DNA of 32,825 nt, taken from the IMG/VR virus record IMGVR_UViG_3300021420_000096, positions 1 through 32,825 of that record; one strand, written 5' to 3'. Shown here piece by piece: positions 28,100 to 32,825 of the stretch (position 1 is its first letter; each line of letters begins with the position of its first letter). Source of the DNA: a virus. The translations under genes and the position numbers were made by a program. The notes under the pieces are model-generated. The model worked only from the letters and a program-made list of their open reading frames with translations, had not been told where the DNA came from and searched no databases.

Positions 28100-28176
28100 C
28101 CTCTCGGTTTGCAGAGGGCCGGCAAGCCCTCCTAATGCCTTAGGCGCGGTAGCCTTTCGGCGCCGCGCGTAAAGCC
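28100..28176 (-). promoter_or_regulatory. Two-hairpin leader RNA, copy A
   Basis: Hairpin 1 (28144-28168): GCGCGG-C-GCC-GAAA-GGC-TA-CCGCGC. Linker CTAAGGCATTAG-like. Hairpin 2 (28114-28131): GAGGGC-TTGCCG-GCCCTC. Then AACCGAGAGG (28100-28109). GGCTTTA precedes hairpin 1. Confidence 0.88.
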
Positions 28177-28189
28177 ACTGTGAACCGGA

Positions 28190-28453
28190 CTACAGAAAAT
28201 AAATTCGGCTATCGTCCGGGAAAACGTGTTCATGGGTTTCGAAGTTGTGGATCACGCCAAGCGTGTGTCCCGGCTTGGACTGCTCGGCGGTAAGGTAACC
28301 GAACCCGCGGTAGTTGTTCGTATCGTGCAAGACTGCCTCAACAAACGACTGAATCGCGCGACGCGCATCGCGGAATGGATCGCCGCTGTTGTGGAAATAT
28401 TCGTTCGCCATTCGCTTAAGCTTGGCGACTTCGACGGTTTGGCGCTTGGCCAT
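28190..28453 (-). CDS. Small protein of unknown function
   Basis: An 87-residue protein: MAKRQTVEVAKLKRMANEYF, DARRAIQSFVEAVLHDTNNYRGFGYL, HTLGVIHNFETHEHVFPDDSRIYFL. Mixed helix and strand. Starts 8 nt after AACCGAGAGG of leader B. No family recognised; it may be an anti-host protein like its neighbours. Confidence 0.7.
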   Translation of the reverse strand: MAKRQTVEVAKLKRMANEYFHNSGDPFRDARRAIQSFVEAVLHDTNNYRGFGYLTAEQSKPGHTLGVIHNFETHEHVFPDDSRIYFL

Positions 28454-28461
28454 GGTGTATC

Positions 28462-28534
28462 CCTCTCGGTTAGGAGGGCCGGCAAGCCCTCTAACGCCCT
28501 AAGGCGGGTAACCCTAAGGTGCCCGCCATAAAGC
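28462..28534 (-). promoter_or_regulatory. Two-hairpin leader RNA, copy B
   Basis: Hairpin 1 (28503-28527): GGCGGG-C-ACC-TTAG-GGT-TA-CCCGCC. Hairpin 2 (28474-28491): GAGGGC-TTGCCG-GCCCTC. AACCGAGAGG at 28462-28471. AGGCTTTA precedes hairpin 1. Confidence 0.88.
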
Positions 28535-28548
28535 CTATGTTGAGCGCG

Positions 28549-28785
28549 CTAGAGATTGCGCACAATGACCGCGTTTTTGTAGGCACGATATCGCTTTCCA
28601 TATGGCTTGCCGTATGGTCCGGGTCGCCCGACGGTCATTGCGCTTTCCGCGAACTTATCCGCGATGTAGCGGCGCAATTCATGCCCGTCCCAATCTTCCG
28701 GCATTTGTGCCACCTTGGCCAAGATATCGGCTTGCACGTTGCAGATTAGCGCAACGATGAAAGCCTCTTTCGCGTCTCGATTCAT
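28549..28785 (-). CDS. Small protein of unknown function
   Basis: A 78-residue protein: MNRDAKEAFIVALICNVQAD, ILAKVAQMPEDWDGHELRRYIADKFAESA, then a basic GRPGPYGKPYGKRYRAYKNAV. The W-x-G-x-E/H-L-R-R-Y-I-A-D segment recurs in small alphaproteobacterial phage/plasmid proteins near ArdC genes. It starts 8 nt after leader C. Confidence 0.7.
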   Translation of the reverse strand: MNRDAKEAFIVALICNVQADILAKVAQMPEDWDGHELRRYIADKFAESAMTVGRPGPYGKPYGKRYRAYKNAVIVRNL

Positions 28786-28793
28786 TTATCTTC

Positions 28794-28868
28794 CCTCTCG
28801 GTTAACGAAGCGCGGCAACGCTTCTAATGCCTTAAGGCGAGTAGGGTTGCCCCGCTCGCCGTAAAGCC
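28794..28868 (-). promoter_or_regulatory. Two-hairpin leader RNA, copy C
   Basis: Hairpin 1 (28836-28860): GGCGAG-C-GGG-GCAA-CCC-TA-CTCGCC. Hairpin 2 (28807-28824): GAAGCG-TTGCCG-CGCTTC. AACCGAGAGG at 28794-28803. AGGCTTTA precedes hairpin 1. Confidence 0.88.
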
Positions 28869-28881
28869 TATGTGCGGCGAT

Positions 28882-29754
28882 CTATGCCGCTTCGGCCATG
28901 GGTTCGGCAATCGCCAAGCCTCGGAGATATTCAGCGGCCTTGCTCGCCTTGCTCGCCGCGGTGAAGATTGCGCGGCTATCATCCTTGAGCAACTGAATCC
29001 AGTTGGCAAGATAGGCCGCGTTGTGTGGCGTTTCGTCATAGCCAAACTCGGCATTGATGAAAGCCGCGCCAAGTTCGGCAACCAACTCTTCCGCAGCATA
29101 CGCGACGTTGCCGAAGCGCCGCGCGATATCGTTGTCACGATCAAGGCGAGACTTGTGACCAGTCCAGTGCACTAGCTCGTGAAACACGTCACCATAGAAC
29201 GCTGGCATGCTGCGATATTGCTCGAAGGCCGGAGTCGAGATGATATCGCGGCTCGGAATGTAACAAGGCTTGCCCGTACCTTCCCGGAAGTCGGCGCCCG
29301 TCGACTTGATGAAAGCATCGGCGAGTGAGTCGCGCTCATCCGTGTTCAGCGCGGCAAGCGCCTTGCCGTTGACGATATGGTCCGGCAAGTCGTCGCACTG
29401 TGCCACGTTGAACACTGTGTATTCTCGCAACAGCGGTATAGTCTTGTCATCCCCGCCGTTCTTATCTTCAACGGTCAATTGCTTGAAGAAAACGACCTTG
29501 CGACCGTGTTCCCCCTTGCGAACGTGCCCGCCGTGCTCTTGAGCTTGCTTGAACGTCAGGTAACGCGCGGTCGGATAGCCCTTGTCGGCGCCGAGCCAGA
29601 AAAGCAGAATGTTGATTCCGGAATAGGGCCGGTTCGAAACCGCATTCATCGGCATCGCGTTGTTTCCGCGCCATGCTTGCTGCCAAGGCACGACTCCGGC
29701 TTGCATCTGGTCAAGAATGCGTTGCGTCACTTCGTGGTAAAGGTCGCGCTTCAT
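28882..29754 (-). CDS. ardC: ArdC-family antirestriction protein
   Basis: A 290-residue protein. The N-terminal ssDNA-binding domain is clear (DLYHEVTQRILDQMQAGVVPWQQAW, NRPYSGINILLFWL, RKGEHGRKVVFFKQ, REYTVFNVAQCDDLP). The C-terminal zincin-like metallopeptidase domain has FHELVHWTGHKSRLDRD (HExxH) and a downstream acidic AAEELVAELGAAF, giving the third ligand. ArdC proteins protect incoming DNA from restriction. It starts 6 nt after leader D. It is the only gene in the accessory block with a named function, and supports a host-defence-evasion role for the block. Confidence 0.93.
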   Translation of the reverse strand: MKRDLYHEVTQRILDQMQAGVVPWQQAWRGNNAMPMNAVSNRPYSGINILLFWLGADKGYPTARYLTFKQAQEHGGHVRKGEHGRKVVFFKQLTVEDKNGGDDKTIPLLREYTVFNVAQCDDLPDHIVNGKALAALNTDERDSLADAFIKSTGADFREGTGKPCYIPSRDIISTPAFEQYRSMPAFYGDVFHELVHWTGHKSRLDRDNDIARRFGNVAYAAEELVAELGAAFINAEFGYDETPHNAAYLANWIQLLKDDSRAIFTAASKASKAAEYLRGLAIAEPMAEAA

Positions 29755-29760
29755 TGTGTA

Positions 29761-29830
29761 CCTCTCGGTTTGCGAGGGGCGGCAACCCCTCCTAACGCCC
29801 TAAGGCGGGTAGCCTTTCGGCGCCCGCCAT
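29761..29830 (-). promoter_or_regulatory. Two-hairpin leader RNA, copy D
   Basis: Hairpin 1 (29804-29828): GGCGGG-C-GCC-GAAA-GGC-TA-CCCGCC. Hairpin 2 (29774-29791): GAGGGG-TTGCCG-CCCCTC. AACCGAGAGG at 29761-29770. It directly controls ardC. The GGCTTTA seen in copies A-C is absent. Confidence 0.9.
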
Positions 29831-29850
29831 GGGAACGATGTTTGAAAGCG

Positions 29851-30093
29851 TCAGGCGATGCGGATATGCGCGATATCACCATAGCGGCGTTCCGGTCCGC
29901 CCTTGATTGTGCGCGAGGGCTTGCCGTATCGGTCAAGCTCTTCAATGTCGCAACCCATCGCAAGCACGTTAAGCAAGGTGCAGCGCGTCAAAGTCTTTGT
30001 GCCTGCGATGTTCGCGATGCACTTGGCCGCATCATTCATCGGGTAAGCCTTTTCTTCCCCGTAAACGTTTCTGATCTGGATTTGAATGATCAT
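29851..30093 (-). CDS. Small protein of unknown function
   Basis: An 80-residue protein from ATG 30093, overlapping the upstream stop (ATGA). MIIQIQIRNVYGEEKAYPMN, DAAKCIANIAGTKTLTRCTL, then GKPSRTIKGGPERRYGDIAHIRIA. The N-terminal strand pattern (IQIRNVYGEEKAYP) and Cys pair resemble small proteins found with ArdC in plasmids and phages. Function not known. Confidence 0.7.
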   Translation of the reverse strand: MIIQIQIRNVYGEEKAYPMNDAAKCIANIAGTKTLTRCTLLNVLAMGCDIEELDRYGKPSRTIKGGPERRYGDIAHIRIA

Positions 30094-30374
30094 GACAACC
30101 CCCACACGTTCCAAGTTCCGGGAATGAGCCAAACGCAATCAGAAGGCGACGGAAAGCCAATGACCGCGCCGTAAACCATCACGCGACCGTCGCGGCTGTT
30201 AGAGAAGGCAAACACGCTTGTGTCGAGATACGGCAGAAGCGGCACAAGATATCCGACCGCAACATTCGCGCGCATCACGCTTTTGCGGCCTTCCAGATCA
30301 GAAGCGTTGAAAAAGTCGGCCCAATCGGCCGCCTCTTGATCAATCGCCTTGTCGATTTGCTGTTTTGTGAACAT
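30090..30374 (-). CDS. Small protein of unknown function, first gene of the accessory block
   Basis: A 94-residue protein: MFTKQQIDKAIDQEAADWAD, FFNASDLEGRKSVMRANVAVGYLVPLLPYLDTSVFAFSNSRDGRVMVYGAVIGFPSPSD. Helical start and hydrophobic strand-rich middle. The ATG is 6 nt after the AACCGAGAGG site of leader H. It is transcribed from the palindromic promoter at 30444. Confidence 0.7.
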   Translation of the reverse strand: MFTKQQIDKAIDQEAADWADFFNASDLEGRKSVMRANVAVGYLVPLLPYLDTSVFAFSNSRDGRVMVYGAVIGFPSPSDCVWLIPGTWNVWGLS

Positions 30375-30380
30375 TGAAGC

Positions 30381-30414
30381 CCTCTCGGTTGCGGTCGGTT
30401 CGGCAAAACCAACC
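30381..30414 (-). promoter_or_regulatory. UUGCCG-hairpin leader, copy H
   Basis: GGTTGGTT-TTGCCG-AACCGACC (30393-30414; one G-U pair), then GC and AACCGAGAGG (30381-30390). Hairpin begins 29 nt after the palindrome. Confidence 0.88.
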
Positions 30415-30459
30415 TGTCAACATTCTCTCTCTTAGCTAAGGCCCTTGTCAACTGACAAG
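30415..30459 (-). promoter_or_regulatory. Operator-promoter of the accessory block
   Basis: CTTGTCAGTTGACAAG (30444-30459) embeds TTGACA. An 18-nt spacer leads to GAGAAT, then 7 nt to the hairpin. It is the first promoter of the block. Confidence 0.75.
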
Positions 30460-30530
30460 ACATGAAATGACCACTTGATCACATCATCGTGTTTCACAAA
30501 CGCGTGAGAAAGCCAGAAAAATAGGTCAGT

Positions 30531-30558
30531 ATTGCAGTGCAATCGCTACCTGGTAGCG
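30531..30558. other. Two abutting inverted repeats upstream of terS
   Basis: ATTGC-AGT-GCAAT (30531-30543) directly followed by CGCTACC-T-GGTAGCG (30544-30558). They lie in the 174-nt gap before the small terminase gene. GCCAGCTAGTCG is repeated at 30603-30614 and, inside the gene, 30671-30682. They could be operator or packaging-site elements. Confidence 0.55.
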
Positions 30559-30633
30559 CTATCGACCGTAAACAGCCGAACACGTGGTCAACTCTTGAAC
30601 GTGCCAGCTAGTCGAGATACAAGCTAGAGCACC

Positions 30634-31116
30634 ATGCCAGCGCTCAAAAATGCCCGTGCAGAACGGTTTTGCCAGCTAGTCGCTCAAGGCATTGTCCCCT
30701 TCAAAGCCTTCCCTATGGCCGGCTACAAGCCAGACAACGCCCATCCTTATCGGCTGGCAGAAAACGGCAGAGTGAAACAGCGTCTCGCCGAACTACACAA
30801 AGGCCTAGCCATGAAAACCCGCGTCACCGTGGAAAGCATCAGCGAACAACTCGACGACGACCGAGCGTTTGCGCAACGCGTGGATCAGGCCGGGCCAGCG
30901 CTCAACGCGACGATTGCGAAAGCGAAACTGCACGGACTGATCGTTGACAGGAAGGAAAGCGGCGCGCCGGGCGACTTTGCCGCTCAGAACAGCGAAACCG
31001 ACATCATCGCGCTAGTCCGGCAAGAGCTAGGCGAGCAGGCAGCCGCGCTGCTCGTGTCCGCGCTAGCCGATGAGGCCTCGGTACCGGAGCGCGACCCGAG
31101 CGAGCCCTTGAACTAG
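30634..31116 (+). CDS. terS: Probable terminase small subunit
   Basis: A 160-residue protein. ALKNARAERFCQLVAQGIVPFKAFPMAGYKPDNAHPYRLAENGRVKQRLAEL is the HTH and early helices of phage small terminases, followed by a VTVESISEQLDDDRAFAQRVDQAGPALNATIAKAKLHGLIVDRKE oligomerisation segment. The C-terminus is acidic. It would recognise the packaging site and load the large terminase. No large terminase is in the window; it should lie beyond the right edge. There is no strong ribosome-binding site before the ATG. Confidence 0.8.
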   Translation: MPALKNARAERFCQLVAQGIVPFKAFPMAGYKPDNAHPYRLAENGRVKQRLAELHKGLAMKTRVTVESISEQLDDDRAFAQRVDQAGPALNATIAKAKLHGLIVDRKESGAPGDFAAQNSETDIIALVRQELGEQAAALLVSALADEASVPERDPSEPLN

Positions 31117-31117
31117 C

Positions 31118-31189
31118 GTTGGGATTTGTGTTGGGATCATGCACGCTATCGCAACGATAGCGCAACGATATCAAGCACTTAGCAACGAT
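31118..31189. repeat. Arm-type repeat pair and three GCAACGAT repeats downstream of terS
   Basis: GTTGGGATTTGTGTTGGGAT (31118-31137) is a third copy of the attP arm module. It is followed by GCAACGAT at 31151, 31162 and 31182 (spacings 11 and 20 bp, near whole DNA turns). GCTATCG-CAA-CGATAGC is an inverted repeat within it. The rest of the gap to 31463 is GC-rich with CCGGGGAGGGG twice (about 31275 and 31296) and no gene. Confidence 0.65.
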
Positions 31190-31463
31190 TGATTGCTCCC
31201 GCTTTAGGAGCACGCACGCCACGCGCTGCACCGCGCGCCAGCCCGCCGCAGTGCACCATGGTCGCGCCGCGGCCGGGGAGGGGAGCCGTACTGTCCGGGG
31301 AGGGGCCGCTAATGGCGCGGGTCCTCGTTCGATTTCGCTTCCCCCGGACTTCCCGATGGGACCCATTTCCGGATAGAATTTTTTTAGCCGGTGCTACTGG
31401 CCCCCCTTTGCGCCGGTTAGGGGTGGCGCGGGTGGATGCACCTGGCGCCATCCCCGCGGGCCG

Positions 31464-31479
31464 GGTCCCTTTTTAGACA
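31464..31479. promoter_or_regulatory. Candidate operator and promoter
   Basis: GGTCCCTTTTTAGACA; TAGACA at 31474 is followed after 18 nt by TATAGA (31498-31503), a fair promoter reading right. Confidence 0.5.
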
Positions 31480-31554
31480 TTTACAACTGCGGATTGGTAT
31501 AGACCCCGGTTTTTGGGCACCGGGCGGCGTCGATGCAACCGGAAGACGCCGGTT

Positions 31555-31596
31555 TGTCTAGTTTTAGACATTAGGCTTTCCCTAAAAAAATATAGC
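31555..31596. promoter_or_regulatory. Candidate operator plus AT-rich box
   Basis: TGTCTAGTTTTAGACA (31555-31570) is a 6-bp-arm perfect inverted repeat. CCTAAAAAAATATAGC at 31581-31596 is identical to 8925-8940. The pair probably controls the small-gene cluster starting at 31708. Confidence 0.6.
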
Positions 31597-31707
31597 GAAA
31601 TTCTCTGGAGGCTCTTTCCAGGGTGGTCGGTCTCTGTCTTGTTTGCGGGCCTGGTTGTTGGGGGCCGTGTGTACAATTCGGGACTCCACCGGAACGGGAG
31701 CGCAATT

Positions 31708-31833
31708 ATGGAGCGGGGACCGGACGAGCGGCGGGCGCCTGAGGGGCCGGGCAGGGACATCCTGAGCTGCCTGATGTTCTTCGCGGTGGTGGTGTGGCTG
31801 ATGGGGTTTGTCATTTGGCTGGGGTGGCGGTGA
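31708..31833 (+). CDS. 41-residue membrane microprotein
   Basis: From ATG 31708 with GGGAG 8 nt upstream. A charged start (MERGPDERRAPEGPGRD) is followed by one membrane helix (ILSCLMFFAVVVWLMGFVIW). A longer in-frame version would cross the operator at 31555. The stop overlaps the next ATG (TGATG). Confidence 0.65.
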   Translation: MERGPDERRAPEGPGRDILSCLMFFAVVVWLMGFVIWLGWR

Positions 31834-32018
31834 TGTTTCTGCGGATTTACACATGCACGAGCGAGCGTCCTTGGCCTGCAGCGGCGTGTGGGCCGAAGGT
31901 TTTCGTTTTCCATCCTGATCAGGACGTTATTGCTCGCACCGAGGGCTGGCCTGGCGGGGATTATCTGGAGCGGCAATGTCGACACTGTAGTTATCGGTGG
32001 ATTGCGGAGTCGGCGTGA
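31833..32018 (+). CDS. Cys-rich small protein, paralogue of 32286
   Basis: A 61-residue protein coupled to the membrane peptide. CTSERPWPAAACGPKVFVFHPD, then CRHCSYRW: spaced Cys residues suggest a zinc ribbon. The order C-x-[RS]-x-x-PW, C-x-P, [FL]HPD, CxxCxYxW is shared with the 32286 product. Function unknown. Confidence 0.7.
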   Translation: MFLRIYTCTSERPWPAAACGPKVFVFHPDQDVIARTEGWPGGDYLERQCRHCSYRWIAESA

Positions 32019-32040
32019 AAAAGATGTTGGGGAGGTGGTG

Positions 32041-32286
32041 ATGGGGATACGTAGCTTCATTGATACGTTAGGCAGGATTTTCTGGCGGCAGTTACCGGAC
32101 CGATGCCAGATGCCGCATTGTTCGCGGCACGGCATCCGGGGGAAAGAGAACGTGGTCGTGATCGGCGAGGTCGGGTGCATCATGTGCCAGGAGTGCACGC
32201 AGATCGAGCTAGCGAGGCGAGGGCAGGCGCAGGAATACGTCGCGATGCACAAGCGGGTTATCGACGCGCTGAACGAGGACGAGTGA
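32041..32286 (+). CDS. Cys-rich small protein, possible zinc finger
   Basis: An 81-residue protein from ATG 32041 with GGGGAGG upstream. CQMPHCSRHG, then CIMCQECTQIEL provide a probable zinc site; the N-terminus is helical (GIRSFIDTLGRIFWRQL) and the C-terminus is a charged helix. Its stop overlaps the next ATG (TGATG). A longer frame starting inside the previous gene is rejected. Confidence 0.7.
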   Translation: MGIRSFIDTLGRIFWRQLPDRCQMPHCSRHGIRGKENVVVIGEVGCIMCQECTQIELARRGQAQEYVAMHKRVIDALNEDE

Positions 32287-32528
32287 TGGCGGTTATGAGG
32301 GGGCCGGTTCACCTCAAGCGGGTGACGCTGGACACGACATTTGTGTGCACGCGTGCGCAACCGTGGAAGCGCGGGATGTGCTCGCCGGACACCCTGGTCT
32401 TGCATCCCGACATGGTCGAAACGCGCAACCCGGTGTGCGGCACGTTGGGCGAGGCAGTCAGTGGCGAATGCCCGAACTGCGGGTATGCGTGGCCACCTGT
32501 ATATCGGGCACTTAAGAAGCAAACATAG
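32286..32528 (+). CDS. Cys-rich small protein, paralogue of 31833
   Basis: An 80-residue protein: TFVCTRAQPWKRGMCSPDTL, VLHPDMVETRNPVCG, GECPNCGYAWPP. It shares a Cys/PW/HPD/CxxCxYxW layout with the 61-residue product at 31833, suggesting duplication of a zinc-ribbon gene with another Cys-rich gene between the copies. No function known. Confidence 0.7.
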   Translation: MAVMRGPVHLKRVTLDTTFVCTRAQPWKRGMCSPDTLVLHPDMVETRNPVCGTLGEAVSGECPNCGYAWPPVYRALKKQT

Positions 32529-32538
32529 GGGAGCGACA

Positions 32539-32825
32539 ATGACGGACGAGCTAAGCGAGGAAAGCAAGGCCATGGCGAGCCGGGCGGCGGAAATCTATGG
32601 TCAGATCGCGGCCATGGTGAAGGAAGAGCACCAGAATGTTGTCGGTGCGGTCTTGGGCTCGATGCTTGCGGTCTATCTCTGCTGCCACGACATCGGCGAG
32701 CAGATGGAGGTGCTACATCGGTTGCTGATCTTGGCGAAAAATATCCTCGACGATCTGAATGCGGCGAACGGCGTCCACAACGTGGGCGATGCGCAGTTTC
32801 AGTTCGTATACGAGGATGGCGTCCA
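32539..32825 (+). CDS. Helical protein of unknown function, 3' end outside window
   Basis: ATG 32539 with GGGGAG 6 nt upstream; the frame is open to the window edge (95 residues visible). MTDELSEESKAMASRAAEIY, then EEHQNVVGAVLGSMLAVYLCCHDIGEQ and LHRLLILAKNILDDLNAANGVH. Amphipathic helices with a Cys pair. No family is recognised. Complete length is unknown. Confidence 0.65.
   Translation, partial: MTDELSEESKAMASRAAEIYGQIAAMVKEEHQNVVGAVLGSMLAVYLCCHDIGEQMEVLHRLLILAKNILDDLNAANGVHNVGDAQFQFVYEDGV

Noticed and set aside
31473-32573. Long minus-strand frame of 366 codons
   Set aside because: Antisense to four small genes with good ribosome-binding sites and overlaps; low-complexity composition.

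Overview
The window looks like part of a temperate tailed-phage genome of an alphaproteobacterial, probably Bradyrhizobium-like, host. The base composition is GC-rich. Several proteins look like families I know from rhizobial phages and prophages: a COG5526-type lysozyme, a three-TM holin, an ERF/YqaJ/NinB recombination set, a small protein starting MHGTMEVMD, and an IGHNSG-type N-terminus. Family names come from motif recognition by eye; no search was run.

Layout: 1-2189 is the end of a virion-protein module, with the first gene cut by the window edge. 2229-4435 is a lysis cassette: lysozyme, holin-like proteins and small secreted proteins. 4432-8821 is a minus-strand block for DNA metabolism: HNH nuclease, Toprim primase, DUF1376 protein, RuvC-like resolvase, PD-(D/E)XK-like nuclease, GapR-like protein and a Cro/YdaS-like regulator. 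9012-15302 is a tightly overlapping plus-strand operon starting with ERF, YqaJ nuclease and NinB, then a DGQHR/ParB-like protein, HNH, RHH, a VWA protein and many small proteins. 15301-17257 holds three genes separated by long pentamer arrays. 17242-18492 is a tyrosine integrase, with a tRNA-derived attP core at 18678-18700. 18914-24901 holds regulators (XRE, Crp/Fnr and several small HTH proteins) and small conserved phage genes. 24898-30374 is a minus-strand accessory block of about 16 small genes plus an ArdC antirestriction protein. 30634-31116 is a probable small terminase, followed by a structured non-coding region and a cluster of small Cys-rich genes that runs off the right edge.

Phage-type genes lie on both sides of the att core, and no intact tRNA is next to it. 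The sequence therefore looks like an excised or virion-form (circular or permuted) phage genome rather than a prophage junction.

Two features stand out. (1) Six intergenic sites are filled by phase-locked pentanucleotide arrays (CACNN, about 155 units in all). Units 1-3 are nearly fixed, units 4-5 are free, and the register is almost never broken. (2) In the 25.7-30.4 kb block, nine genes or gene groups are each preceded by a small RNA hairpin. The stem sequence varies but keeps its pairing, the hexaloop is always UUGCCG, and a fixed AACCGAGAGG ribosome-binding site usually follows. Four copies carry a second covarying hairpin. Three copies sit 28-29 nt after a CTTGTCANTTGACAAG palindrome with an embedded -35 box, which places the hairpin at the predicted 5' end of the mRNA. 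This looks like a modular, phage-borne regulatory RNA system that I do not recognise.
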